Below, piece after piece: positions 1-8,609 of a DNA stretch of 51,775 nt. A program made the position numbers and the translations under genes. Source of the DNA: Alphaproteobacteria bacterium (GTDB lineage Bacteria > Pseudomonadota > Alphaproteobacteria > Rhizobiales > Beijerinckiaceae); contig VGDY01000009.1 of NCBI GenBank assembly GCA_016869555.1, forward strand, positions 1-51,775, given 5' to 3'. Below the pieces are notes generated by a model. That model had not been told where the DNA came from and made no database searches. It saw only the letters and a program-made list of their open reading frames with translations. Numbering within the stretch: position 1 is the stretch's first letter; every line of letters begins with the position of its first letter.

Positions 1-24
1 CAGTCGAACTTCATCAGGGCCAGC

Positions 25-131
25 GGACATAAGCGCCGCGCCAAAAGGCCGGACATATGACCGAAACCCGCCACCCAGGTTCTCCGCGCCGAGAAAAAAC
101 CGCTTGCCAAGCGGGGCCGTCCACATATGAC
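25..131. repeat. three spaced GGACATA-type motifs at left edge
   Basis: Three related short words occur in 107 bases: GGACATAAG at 25-33, GGACATATGAC at 51-61 and CCACATATGAC at 121-131. Multiple short terminal repeats of this kind are known at the ends of some insertion sequences (IS21-type elements, for example), so this could be one end of an element lying left of the window. No transposase is visible, and chance or protein-binding sites are also possible. Confidence 0.25.
94..114 (-). terminator. Rho-independent terminator after pdhB
   Basis: Read on the minus strand this is a stem of CCGCTT and AAGCGG around a 3-base loop, followed directly by six T residues (the A run at 94-99 on the plus strand). 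It lies 50 bases past the pdhB stop. It suggests that the pdhA-pdhB transcript ends here and that the E2 gene (pdhC) is not directly co-transcribed behind it. Confidence 0.6.
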
Positions 132-163
132 AGTCCGCTATGCGTCGGTCCTTGCGCAATCAA

Positions 164-1558
164 TCACCGATACATCACCGCCTTCGCCGCCGTGACCACC
201 TCCGCCACGCTCGGCAGCGCGAGCTTTTCCAGATTGGCGGCGTAGGGCATCGGCGTGTCCTTGCCGGTGACGCGCAGCACCGGCGCGTCGAGATAGTCGA
301 AGGCCTCGCTCTGCACGCGCATCGCGATTTCGGCCGAGACGCCGCACTGCGGCCAGCCCTCTTCGATGGCGACGCAGCGGCCGGTCTTCTTCACCGATTC
401 GATCACCGTCGCGCTATCCATCGGACGTAGCGTGCGCAAATCGATCACCTCGGCGTCGATCCCCTCCTTGGCGAGTTGCTCGGCGGCCTGCAGCGCATAG
501 GTCATGCCGATCGAGAAGGAGACGAGCGTCAAATCCTTGCCCGGCCTGGCGATGCGGGCCTTGCCGATCGGCAGGACGAAATCCTCCAGCGCCGGCACTT
601 CCGACGTCTTGCCGTAGAGAATCTCATTTTCGAGAAACACGACCGGATTGTTATTGCGGATCGCCGCCTTTAAGAGGCCCTTCGCGTCGCTGGCGTTTGA
701 CGGCGAAATCACGATCAGCCCCGGCACTTGCGCATACCAGGCGGTATAGTCCTGGCTGTGCTGGGCGGCGACGCGCGCCGCCGCGCCGTTCGGCCCTCGG
801 AACACGATCGGGCAATTGATCTGCCCGCCGGACATATACAGCGTCTTCGCCGCCGAATTGACGATGTGGTCGATGGCCTGCATCGAAAAATTGAAGGTCA
901 TGAATTCGACGATCGGCCGCAGCCCCGCAAACGCCGCGCCGACGCCGACGCCGGCGAAGCCATATTCGGTGATCGGCGTGTCGACGACGCGCCTCGCGCC
1001 GAATTCCTGCAGAAGACCCTGCGTGACCTTATAGGCGCCCTGATATTCGGCGACCTCCTCGCCGATCACGAAGACGCTCGGGTCGCGCCGCATCTCTTCG
1101 GCCATGGCGTCGCGCAGGGCTTCACGCATGGTCATCGCCACCATCGCGGTCCCTTCGGGAACCTCCGGGGCGGTTTTTTGCGCGACGCTGGGCGGCGGCG
1201 CGACGCTGACCGGCGCGGGAGACGGCGGCGCGGTGGTTTGGATTTCAGCCTTCTCGGGCGCGGCAGCGCCGTCGCCGGGCGCGGGAGTCGGCGCAGGCGC
1301 GTCGGGAACCTCCTCGCCTTCCTCGGCGATTACCGCGATCGGCGTATTGACCGCGACATTCTCGGTCCCGCCCGGAACGAGGATGCGCGCCAAGACGCCC
1401 TCGTCGACGGCTTCGACCTCCATCGTCGCCTTGTCCGTCTCGATTTCGGCGATGACGTCGCCGGCCTTCACCGCGTCGCCTTCGTTTTTCAGCCATTTGG
1501 CGAGCTTGCCCTGCTCCATCGTCGGCGACAGCGCGGGCATGAGGACGTCGACGGTCAT
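164..1558 (-). CDS. pdhB: pyruvate dehydrogenase E1 component, beta subunit (lipoyl-containing)
   Basis: Beta subunit of the pyruvate dehydrogenase E1 enzyme, which with PdhA and thiamine diphosphate decarboxylates pyruvate and passes the acetyl group to E2. The 464-residue protein begins with a lipoyl domain (about residues 1-80) whose lipoylated lysine is K43 in the TDKATME motif. An Ala/Pro-rich linker (about 85-135) leads to the transketolase-like pyrimidine-binding and C-terminal domains. A fused N-terminal lipoyl domain on E1-beta is the usual alphaproteobacterial form. The start lies 11 bases after the pdhA stop, so the two form an operon, and a terminator follows the stop. No E2 gene is seen before the window edge. 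Confidence 0.96.
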   Translation of the reverse strand: MTVDVLMPALSPTMEQGKLAKWLKNEGDAVKAGDVIAEIETDKATMEVEAVDEGVLARILVPGGTENVAVNTPIAVIAEEGEEVPDAPAPTPAPGDGAAAPEKAEIQTTAPPSPAPVSVAPPPSVAQKTAPEVPEGTAMVAMTMREALRDAMAEEMRRDPSVFVIGEEVAEYQGAYKVTQGLLQEFGARRVVDTPITEYGFAGVGVGAAFAGLRPIVEFMTFNFSMQAIDHIVNSAAKTLYMSGGQINCPIVFRGPNGAAARVAAQHSQDYTAWYAQVPGLIVISPSNASDAKGLLKAAIRNNNPVVFLENEILYGKTSEVPALEDFVLPIGKARIARPGKDLTLVSFSIGMTYALQAAEQLAKEGIDAEVIDLRTLRPMDSATVIESVKKTGRCVAIEEGWPQCGVSAEIAMRVQSEAFDYLDAPVLRVTGKDTPMPYAANLEKLALPSVAEVVTAAKAVMYR

Positions 1559-1569
1559 TCAATCAATCC

Positions 1570-2574
1570 TCACGCCAGCACATCCGTCCACAATTCGGCC
1601 GGGTCCGGCTCCTTGTCGCTCATCGCGAAATCGGCGGCCTCGGCGACGATCTTGCGCGCATTGGCGTCGATCTTCTTGAGTTCGTCCTCGCCGACGCCGT
1701 CGGCGATCAGCCGAAGGCGGACCTGCTCGATCGGATCATGCTCTTCGCGCATCTTCTGCACTTCTTCCTTCGAGCGATATTTCGCCGGATCCGACATCGA
1801 GTGGCCGCGGTAGCGGTAGGTCTGCGCCTCTATGAGATAGGGGCCATTGCCCTTGCGGCACCAGTCGATCGCCTCATCCGCAGTCGCTTTCACAATGCGC
1901 ACGTCCATGCCGTCGATCTGCTGGCCGGGAATCGCAAAAGCCGCGCCGCGCTTCGAGAAGTCGGTCTGCGCGGAAGCGCGGGAGATTTCCGTGCCCATCG
2001 CATAGCGGTTGTTCTCGACGATGAACACGACCGGCAGCTTCCACAGCGCCGCCATGTTGAAGGCCTCATAGACCTGCCCCTGATTGGAGGCGCCTTCTCC
2101 GAAAAACGTCAGCGACACGCGCTTATCGCCGCGATAGGCGTTGGCGAAGGCCACCCCCGCGCCGATCGGCACCGGCGCGCCGACGATGCCATGCCCGCCA
2201 TAAAAATTGGCGGCGCGCGAAAACATGTGCATCGAGCCGCCCTTGCCCTTGGAGTAGCCGCCGCGCTTGCCGGCGAGCTCCGCCATGACGCGTCTGGGCT
2301 CCATGCCCGAGGCGAGCATATGCCCGTGGTCGCGGTAGCTGGTGGTGAACTGATCGCCCTCCTGCGCCGCCATCTTGACGCCGACGACGACGGCTTCCTG
2401 ACCGATGTAGAGGTGGCAGAATCCGCCGATGACGCCCATGCCGTAGAGCTGGCCGGCCTTCTCCTCGAAGCGCCGGATCAGCAGCATGTCGCGAAAGGCG
2501 GTGAGTTCCTGGTCGCGGGTAAAGGGCGGGACCGTTGGCGCGCCTTTCGTGACGCCGCCGCTTTCCTCGACCAT
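1570..2574 (-). CDS. pdhA: pyruvate dehydrogenase E1 component, alpha subunit
   Basis: Alpha subunit of pyruvate dehydrogenase E1, carrying the thiamine-diphosphate site. The 334-residue length is normal for the alphaproteobacterial heterotetrameric type. The Mg/TPP-binding motif runs from G159-E160-G161 to N189 (FGEGASNQG up to VENN). The conserved loop around YRGHSMSDPAKYR, typical of E1-alpha, is present near residue 255. It is the first gene of the pdhA-pdhB pair; 107 bases separate it from the DUF1499 gene upstream on the same strand. Confidence 0.97.
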   Translation of the reverse strand: MVEESGGVTKGAPTVPPFTRDQELTAFRDMLLIRRFEEKAGQLYGMGVIGGFCHLYIGQEAVVVGVKMAAQEGDQFTTSYRDHGHMLASGMEPRRVMAELAGKRGGYSKGKGGSMHMFSRAANFYGGHGIVGAPVPIGAGVAFANAYRGDKRVSLTFFGEGASNQGQVYEAFNMAALWKLPVVFIVENNRYAMGTEISRASAQTDFSKRGAAFAIPGQQIDGMDVRIVKATADEAIDWCRKGNGPYLIEAQTYRYRGHSMSDPAKYRSKEEVQKMREEHDPIEQVRLRLIADGVGEDELKKIDANARKIVAEAADFAMSDKEPDPAELWTDVLA

Positions 2575-2681
2575 TTCACCGCTCCCGTCGCCAAGCTTCG
2601 CCGTGCAGAATAATCGAAGACGCCACGAAAAACGAGCGTCTCGCCCTGCAGCTTGCCCTGCAGTTCAATTTGGGGAGCGGG

Positions 2682-3458
2682 TCAGCGCGTGTCGAGCTGC
2701 GACTGCAACTCTTCGGCGAAGGCGGTGATTCTCTTGGCGTTGGCGCCGAAGTCATGGCGTCCGTAGCGCGACGCCGACCGCAGATCGATGCGCGTCTGGC
2801 CGGGCAGCGGCTTGAAGCGGACGGTGATGTCGTCGTCAAATCCCATGACCAGGGTCTTGTCGATGAAATCGATATGGCCGTCGCCGCTGCGCCCGCCGGG
2901 CGACCGTTTGTCGACCAGCGTCCAGCCGCGCGCACTGGCGGTTTTCAGCACCAGCGCAAAAGCTTCATCGGTATCTAGATCGACGACGATCGGCTCGACG
3001 TCCGGATAGGCCAGACGTTGCGTCGCTCGCGTGCGCGCCGGCAGGCCCGGCGGCTGGAAGCCGCTGCGCGCTTCGACGGCGGCTTTGGAGAAGGAAAAAT
3101 GCGGCGGATTGGCGACATCCGTCGAAATGTCGGACAGCACCGGGAGGCGCACCGCCTCGAAGGCGAGATAAGCGGGATAGGCAAGAGTCAGCCCAGCGAG
3201 GAAAAACGCCGCCGTCGCCGCGCCCGCGCCGCGCCGTCCCTCCCGCCAGATCACCCGGCAGGCGGCGCAAAACAGCAGCAGCGCGATCAACGCCAAGGCC
3301 ATGGCCCCGCCAAGCGACGCTAGAGCTGAGGGCGGGTCGATGGCGCCAAGTCGCCCCAATAGGATCGCCAAAATCGCCACAGTCGCGGCGAAAATTGCAA
3401 AGCGTCGGCTCCATAGCGCGACTTTGGACCAGGGCTCGGGGGGAAGATGACTTCGCAT
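2682..3458 (-). CDS. DUF1499 domain membrane protein
   Basis: A 258-residue protein of unknown function. Three hydrophobic segments lie in the first 100 residues (about 19-40, 48-66 and 80-100). A soluble C-terminal DUF1499 domain (about 140-255) follows and ends with the family-typical SRYGRHDFGANAKRI stretch. DUF1499 proteins are widespread in proteobacteria and have no firm role. It may be read with pdhAB, which follows on the same strand after 107 bases, but the gap and the lack of functional link make that uncertain. Confidence 0.8.
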   Translation of the reverse strand: MRSHLPPEPWSKVALWSRRFAIFAATVAILAILLGRLGAIDPPSALASLGGAMALALIALLLFCAACRVIWREGRRGAGAATAAFFLAGLTLAYPAYLAFEAVRLPVLSDISTDVANPPHFSFSKAAVEARSGFQPPGLPARTRATQRLAYPDVEPIVVDLDTDEAFALVLKTASARGWTLVDKRSPGGRSGDGHIDFIDKTLVMGFDDDITVRFKPLPGQTRIDLRSASRYGRHDFGANAKRITAFAEELQSQLDTR

Positions 3459-3659
3459 CGGATCAGAAGCTCATGGGACCGCCTACGCGGCTGCGCAGCA
3501 TTTTTCGCAATTTTATAGCGAATGCAATGGCTCTCGAAAATCTCAAAAAAATTCGCGCCGGATTTGTCAGCGGTTCAATTCCTTAGCGGATCGTTAACTT
3601 GATGAGGACAATCCTATGACTCACGCCCATTGAGTCCCCTCCAAGCGTCGAGCTCACCC

Positions 3660-3872
3660 ATGTTGGACAAATATTCGATCGAGTTCAACGAGCCCCAGTC
3701 CGGCGGCCATCCTCACGATCTTCTCGCGCGTCTTTACCGCGAGATCGGAATTTCCGCCGTCGCCGCGGCGCTGGAGGTCGAGCAAATCGCCCAACGATCC
3801 GCGGCCGTGATTGAGCGTCTGGAGGATCGCCGCGTGCCGGCCGTTCTCCTCGGCGAAGAACTCGCCGCCTAA
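3660..3872 (+). CDS. small conserved hypothetical protein (70 aa)
   Basis: Reading from ATG at 3660 gives a 70-residue, mostly helical protein with the stretch DLLARLYREIGISAVAAALE at its centre. I prefer this reading to the opposite-strand frame because its composition is that of a normal soluble helical protein. It has no recognisable domain and no strong ribosome-binding site; an upstream in-frame TTG at 3630 is an alternative start. Function unknown. Confidence 0.5.
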   Translation: MLDKYSIEFNEPQSGGHPHDLLARLYREIGISAVAAALEVEQIAQRSAAVIERLEDRRVPAVLLGEELAA

Positions 3873-3939
3873 CCTGCTTCGCGACAAGCTTGGCGAATGC
3901 GCTCCGGCGGCTATATGCTATGGCCAGGAGGACAAAGCC

Positions 3940-4245
3940 ATGCGCAAGGCTATCGCGCTATTCCTGCCCATCGCAGTCGCCATCGCTGGTCTGACGGCGC
4001 CCGCCGCCGCCGATCCGCGCGTCCGAGGCTTCCGCGCCCCGATTCATCGCTCGGCGCCGCCGGCCTATTCCGACGACGGCTATTTCTCCAACTATGTGAC
4101 CGGACCGGCGGGAACCCGGACGCCCATCATGGAAGTTCCGGGTTCGGCGACCGTCATCACCCGCAAGATGATGGACGACATGCAATCGCGCAGCCTGTGC
4201 GACGCGTTGCGGCTTGCGCCCGGCGTCACGACCTCGGGCTGCTGA
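3940..4245 (+). pseudogene. truncated TonB-dependent receptor (signal peptide plus start of plug domain)
   Basis: A 101-residue frame with a good ribosome-binding site (AGGAGG, 8 bases before ATG 3940). Residues 1-24 form a signal peptide ending in APAAAD. From about residue 58 the sequence looks like the start of a TonB-dependent receptor plug: PGSATVITRKMMDDMQSRSL, then DALRLAPGVT. Real receptors run to 600-800 residues with a 22-strand barrel, whereas this one stops right after the first plug motif and the Nudix gene begins 25 bases later on the other strand. It is either the remnant of a deleted siderophore receptor or a short secreted plug-only protein; decay seems more likely. Confidence 0.6.
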
Positions 4246-4270
4246 ATCCAGCGCCCAGAGACGGCGCGAT

Positions 4271-4840
4271 CTAGTTGAAAAGCTCGGGGCGGCGAAGACG
4301 CAGCGCCTGAACCAGAACGAGCGTCTTCATGTCGACGAGGTCCCCCGCCGCCATCAGCGTGGCGAGTTTGGCGAGGCCCATTTCGACGACGCGAATTTGT
4401 TCATCTTCATGCGCGACGCCGCCGCCGTCGGCGATGCGATCCTCGGGCCGATATTCGGCGAGATAAAGCGTCATGCGCTCGGTCGATACGCCCGGCATCG
4501 ACCAGGCCGAGGCCACATGTTCGAGCGCGCCGAGCCGCAATCCGCCTTCTTCCAGCGCTTCGCGTCGCGCCGTCGCGGCGGGGTCGTCCTCGCCCTCGAC
4601 GCATCCGGCGATCGCTTCGAGCGAATGCGTCGCGCCGACCGACACGAGTTGCGGGGCGCGCAGTTGCTCAACGAGCAGCGCCGTCCTGCGCAGAGGATCG
4701 TAGGGCAGCACGGCGGCGGCGCAGCCATGGTCCTCGACGTCGCGCAGGACAGTTATTCCGTCGGGCATGCGGATGGTGGCGATGGACATGGTCGCCCAGC
4801 GCTTATGCATATGTTCGAGTTTTGTGACGACCGGTTTCAT
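4271..4840 (-). CDS. Nudix hydrolase (ADP-ribose pyrophosphatase-like)
   Basis: A 189-residue Nudix hydrolase from the start at 4840, probably splitting ADP-ribose or a related nucleoside diphosphate derivative. The Nudix box is near the middle (GCVEGEDDPAATARREALEE). It fits G-x5-E-x7-REUxEExGU except that the first Glu is Asp; the REALEE metal-binding core is intact. The flanking sequence (LLVEQLRAPQL, SLEAIAGCVEG) resembles ADP-ribose/GDP-mannose pyrophosphatases. A longer frame continues upstream into low-quality sequence containing a hairpin, so I take the internal methionine. Substrate is not determinable here. Confidence 0.85.
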   Translation of the reverse strand: MKPVVTKLEHMHKRWATMSIATIRMPDGITVLRDVEDHGCAAAVLPYDPLRRTALLVEQLRAPQLVSVGATHSLEAIAGCVEGEDDPAATARREALEEGGLRLGALEHVASAWSMPGVSTERMTLYLAEYRPEDRIADGGGVAHEDEQIRVVEMGLAKLATLMAAGDLVDMKTLVLVQALRLRRPELFN

Positions 4841-4858
4841 GGGCGCGGGTCCGAAACG

Positions 4859-4887
4859 AAGGGGCGAGAGCGCGGCTCCCGCCCCTT
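4859..4887. terminator. strong hairpin terminator next to displaced tuf 3' end
   Basis: A 13-base stem with one mismatch (AAGGGGCGAGAGC against GCTCCCGCCCCTT) closes on a GCG loop. On the plus strand it is followed by TTAATTT; on the minus strand by TTCGTTTC. Reading on the minus strand it lies just after the tuf-like stop codon at 4914-4916, where the terminator of a tuf gene would be. It separates the Nudix gene from vapB. Confidence 0.55.
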
Positions 4888-4912
4888 TTAATTTCGCCGC
4901 GTGTCGGCGTCG

Positions 4913-4939
4913 ATCACTCGATGATGCTGGCGACGATGC
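4913..4939 (-). repeat. tuf fragment: tuf 3'-end-like tag A
   Basis: On the minus strand these bases encode VASIIE followed by TGA, the exact C terminus of the EF-Tu encoded at 5836-7026. They match tag B (5762-5788) at 24 of 27 positions. The match to the true tuf end includes 16 identical bases across the stop (ATCATCGAGTGATCGA). The sequence before VASIIE does not continue as EF-Tu. It looks like the displaced end of a tuf gene left after an insertion. Confidence 0.6.
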
Positions 4940-4965
4940 ATATCTTGACGCTGCGTCGATGCGCC

Positions 4966-4986
4966 GTATATCCTTTTTGGATATAC
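4966..4986. promoter_or_regulatory. vapB promoter with palindromic operator
   Basis: A perfect inverted repeat, GTATATCC-TTTTT-GGATATAC, ends 17 bases before the vapB ATG. A TTGACG element at 4945-4950 and TATATC at 4967-4972 (16-base spacing) make a plausible promoter whose -10 box falls inside the left arm. VapB-type antitoxins repress their own operon from such palindromes, so this is the likely VapBC operator. Confidence 0.6.
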
Positions 4987-5003
4987 TTGCCTGCGAGACG
5001 AAA

Positions 5004-5237
5004 ATGACCACCGTCGCCACGACCATATTTCAAAACAATCGGACACAGGCCGTGCGCTTGCCGAAAGCCGTCGCCTTTCCTGATACGGTCAAGGAAGTGG
5101 AAATCGTCGTCGTCGGCGACTCGCGCATCGTGTCGCCTGCGGGCAAGAGATTTTCCGAGTGGGCGAAACGGCATCCGCGCTTCCCGGATTTCGAACGTCC
5201 CTCGCAGCCCCCGCTCGACGACGAAGCCATTTTTTGA
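5004..5237 (+). CDS. vapB: VapB-type antitoxin
   Basis: A 77-residue antitoxin with an AbrB/MazE-like swapped-hairpin DNA-binding domain at the N terminus. The diagnostic run is TTIFQNNRTQAVRLPKAVAF (residues 6-25), where NRTQAVRLPK is the usual VapB signature. The C-terminal half (about 50-77, acidic and proline-rich) should bind and block the toxin. The start at 5004 follows a GAGACG ribosome-binding site and the palindromic operator. The stop codon abuts the toxin ATG, so the two are translationally coupled. An in-frame upstream TTG (4979) would add residues without family similarity. Confidence 0.93.
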   Translation: MTTVATTIFQNNRTQAVRLPKAVAFPDTVKEVEIVVVGDSRIVSPAGKRFSEWAKRHPRFPDFERPSQPPLDDEAIF

Positions 5238-5633
5238 ATGCGCTATATGCTCGACACGAATATTTGCAGCGCCGTCATCAAGCGCCGCGACGCGCATGTG
5301 CTGGACAAGTTTGACGCCGAGGCGGGACGGATGTGCATCTCGGCGATTACGTTGAGCGAACTGCTGTTTGGCGCCGAAAAAAAGCGAAACGCGGCGCTCG
5401 ACGCCGCGTTGCGGGACTTTGCCGCCTGCATTGGGGTGGCCACCTACGACGAAGCGGCGGCGGCGCATTATGGGCAGTTGCGCGCCGAACTCGAAAGGCT
5501 GGGATCCCCGCTCGGCGCGAACGATCTCTTCATCGCCGCGCATGCACGGTCCTTGGGACTGACTCTCGTGACCAATGACGCGGCCTTCCAGCGCGCGCCG
5601 GGGCTGCGCGTGGAGAATTGGCTGCGAGGCTGA
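5238..5633 (+). CDS. vapC: VapC family PIN-domain ribonuclease toxin
   Basis: A 131-residue PIN-domain toxin, a Mg-dependent RNase that in characterised relatives cuts tRNA or rRNA and stops growth when free of VapB. The four acidic PIN residues are present: D6 (MLDTN), E41 (SELLFG), D96 (GANDLFIAAHA) and D114 (VTND). Length is normal, so it looks intact. It follows vapB with no gap (TGA-ATG). The pair lies between two copies of the tuf 3' end, which suggests arrival on a small mobile segment. Confidence 0.95.
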   Translation: MRYMLDTNICSAVIKRRDAHVLDKFDAEAGRMCISAITLSELLFGAEKKRNAALDAALRDFAACIGVATYDEAAAAHYGQLRAELERLGSPLGANDLFIAAHARSLGLTLVTNDAAFQRAPGLRVENWLRG

Positions 5634-5761
5634 TGTCTCGAAGCGCTTCCAACAATTTGAAAGGCCGCGTCGAATTTTTTAAGGCGGTCTAGCTCCATCC
5701 TTTAAGGGCCGCTGTCCAGTAGCCGGGAGGATGCCGCCCGGCCCCTCCCCGACGTCCTCAC

Positions 5762-5788
5762 ATCACTCGATAAGGCTGGCGACGACGC
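5762..5788 (-). repeat. tuf fragment: tuf 3'-end-like tag B
   Basis: On the minus strand the segment reads (A)GVVASLIE-stop, one residue different from the AGVVASIIE-stop of the EF-Tu encoded next to it, but with several different codons (GCC AGC CTT against GCA TCG ATC). That pattern indicates the 3' end of a diverged tuf gene and not a simple local duplication. It lies 47 bases downstream of the true tuf stop on the same strand. With tag A it brackets vapBC. Confidence 0.55.
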
Positions 5789-5800
5789 CGGCGCAGCATA

Positions 5801-5822
5801 GGAATGCGGTTGATCGCATTCC
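5801..5822 (-). terminator. hairpin downstream of tuf
   Basis: Perfect 8-base inverted repeat (GGAATGCG, 6-base loop, CGCATTCC) starting 14 bases past the tuf stop on the minus strand. There is no T tract behind it, so it may be a transcript-stabilising or Rho-assisted end and not a classical intrinsic terminator. Confidence 0.35.
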
Positions 5823-5835
5823 GTCGTCGCATCGA

Positions 5836-7026
<1,191 letters not shown>

Positions 7027-7119
7027 CGTTCTTGTTCCGGCTTTGGCAGGGCCTTCCCCGCGTGCGGCGGGGGTTTAAGGGCATTGGCGGCTAAGGGCAA
7101 GGGGGTCGCGGCTCTCCGG

Positions 7120-7731
7120 TCACGGATCGCCGTTGTCCGCCACGATCCAGTTCGCGGCGACCATATGAAAGTCCTTGAACGTCAATTCCTGCGGCTCCAG
7201 CTTCCGGACCCGCAATATGTCCGGCAAATCCACTTGAAATCTTTTGAATTCGGCTGCTATCGCCCGACCGCCCGGGACGCGCGCATCCCCGGCCTCGTCC
7301 CGAAACCAAGTCGCGATCTCCTCGACAAGCCGGTCGATTTTTCCCTCATGCGCATGAATATCCTGCCCGGCGATGTCCGAGATGAATTGCTGATAGCGAT
7401 ACTTCTGTCGGTCGAAGATGAGCGCCTTCTTTCTCGAACGCTTAGGCCCGAAATTGCGCGCGCCCAGGAAAAGGCCCAGTTCAAGGGGCATGTTGAATCG
7501 CGGTAAACCCGACGCCGCGTCCAGTTCCGTATTGGAAATATCATGGACGCCATATCGGCATTCGCCAATAATGCGGCAAATCTTCTCGATCCGCGCCTCG
7601 CCGCCATCGTCGTTTTCTCTAGCGCAACGCGGCGTATAGCCCGATCTCACGACGGTGAAGACGATGGCCTGAAAAAACTCTTCATAGTCCGGCGAAAACG
7701 GACAATTGATAAAAACGTCCTTATCGCTCAT
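7120..7731 (-). CDS. uncharacterised TIR/deoxyribosyltransferase-like protein
   Basis: A 203-residue soluble protein I cannot assign to a named family. Its layout recalls TIR-like and nucleoside-deoxyribosyltransferase-like folds: a first strand VFINCPF (6-12), then GVHDIS (61-66), then RFNMPLELGLFLGA (78-91), in which E84 sits like the Glu of the N-x-x-x-E-L-G motif of those enzymes. A second conserved-looking run is SDIAGQDIHAH (118-128). Such folds bind NAD or nucleotides, and many act in bacterial immunity; that role is inference only. Its ATG overlaps the stop codon of the 66-aa gene upstream by one base (TGATG), so the two form a coupled module. Confidence 0.6.
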   Translation of the reverse strand: MSDKDVFINCPFSPDYEEFFQAIVFTVVRSGYTPRCARENDDGGEARIEKICRIIGECRYGVHDISNTELDAASGLPRFNMPLELGLFLGARNFGPKRSRKKALIFDRQKYRYQQFISDIAGQDIHAHEGKIDRLVEEIATWFRDEAGDARVPGGRAIAAEFKRFQVDLPDILRVRKLEPQELTFKDFHMVAANWIVADNGDP

Positions 7732-7931
7732 CAGGCTCGCTTAGCGGCGCGAACCGTGGAAATGGCGTCTCGGATTTCTTTCTCCGAGAAATGAGTGGCC
7801 TTGCCTTTGGGTTTCAGAATGCGAACGCCATCCTTAGTCTTGCCAAGTACCTTGGGGGCGTTCACGAGCGAACAACCCGCAAGTTTGCGGACTTCGCGGG
7901 CACTGAGAGTTTTTTTGGAGCTTTTTGCCAT
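7731..7931 (-). CDS. small basic protein coupled to the TIR-like gene
   Basis: A 66-residue, Lys/Arg-rich protein (MAKSSKKTLSAREVRKLAG at the start) with two predicted helices, around SAREVRKLAG and SEKEIRDAISTVRAAKR. It has no recognisable domain; the basic charge would suit DNA or RNA binding, or a partner/antitoxin role. A longer upstream frame exists, but the ATG at 7931 gives a compact protein with normal composition. The stop overlaps the start of the 203-aa gene by one base. Function unknown. Confidence 0.6.
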   Translation of the reverse strand: MAKSSKKTLSAREVRKLAGCSLVNAPKVLGKTKDGVRILKPKGKATHFSEKEIRDAISTVRAAKRA

Positions 7932-8059
7932 TTCGAAATGATGCAGCGCCTTCCCGCACTTCGCAACCGATACAATAGAGCTTCCCAAAAAAACAGGCGG
8001 CCAGAAGGCGGCGAGGCGAGGGCTCGACCAGACATAGGCCGCTCGAACAGACGCCGGAT

Positions 8060-8404
8060 TTAGCTGCATCCGGAGCGACAGGTCACTTCCGTGATTACCG
8101 GATTTGTTTCGCCCACTGTGAGCACGTCGATCACGACGCCCTTGCGTTTCCATCGGAAGATGCAATTGGCCAATCCCGTTCGGGCGCAATTGACCGTTTC
8201 CGGCCGTCCCTTGCAGCGCGGATCGTCCTTCTGGCAAACGAAGCCCGCCTCCGGCTCGTGGACAGGCTTCCAGCCCTTTTTCACCAGAAGCTTGCGCGCC
8301 CTGGCGTAGGGCTCGTCCTTGGGAAAGCTCGGGACCTGAGCGAAGGCGCTGGAGCACAAGGACATCATGACAATAACGGCGATCGCGGCGAAAAGCGCTT
8401 TCAT
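8060..8404 (-). CDS. small secreted Cys-rich protein
   Basis: A 114-residue protein with a clear signal peptide (residues 1-22, hydrophobic core LFAAIAVIVMMSLCSSAFA). The mature part holds six cysteines (FVCQKDDPRC, VNCARTGLANC, VTCRSGC), enough for three disulfides in the periplasm. A GGGAGTGA ribosome-binding site precedes the ATG at 8404. No family recognised. It is 128 bases upstream of the 66-aa/TIR-like pair on the same strand, but nothing connects them functionally. Confidence 0.65.
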   Translation of the reverse strand: MKALFAAIAVIVMMSLCSSAFAQVPSFPKDEPYARARKLLVKKGWKPVHEPEAGFVCQKDDPRCKGRPETVNCARTGLANCIFRWKRKGVVIDVLTVGETNPVITEVTCRSGCS

Positions 8405-8609
8405 CAAAATCACTCCCAATATGGAAATAACCGCAAATTGATAAGCGTCCGTCGTGCAATGGGCAAGTGGCGCGGACAAGCGCTTCTCCGAGATTTCAAT
8501 CAGCCCGACCGGACGCGGCGGCGCGGTCAAATCTAAAGCGCCGCACGTTGAAAACCCCGCCCACCGCGCCAACTGGTTGTGTGGCGGGGCGTTAAATGCG
8601 GCTTCACCA

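Noticed and set aside
57-245. 62-codon plus-strand frame at the left edge
   Set aside because: Runs across the pdhB terminator into the antisense of pdhB and has no protein-like features.
728-1813. 361-codon frame antisense to pdhB
   Set aside because: Arg/Asp/Gly-rich shadow over the well-defined E1-beta and lipoyl domains.
3654-3887. 77-codon minus-strand frame opposite the 70-aa gene
   Set aside because: Less protein-like than the plus-strand reading; only one of the two can be the real gene.
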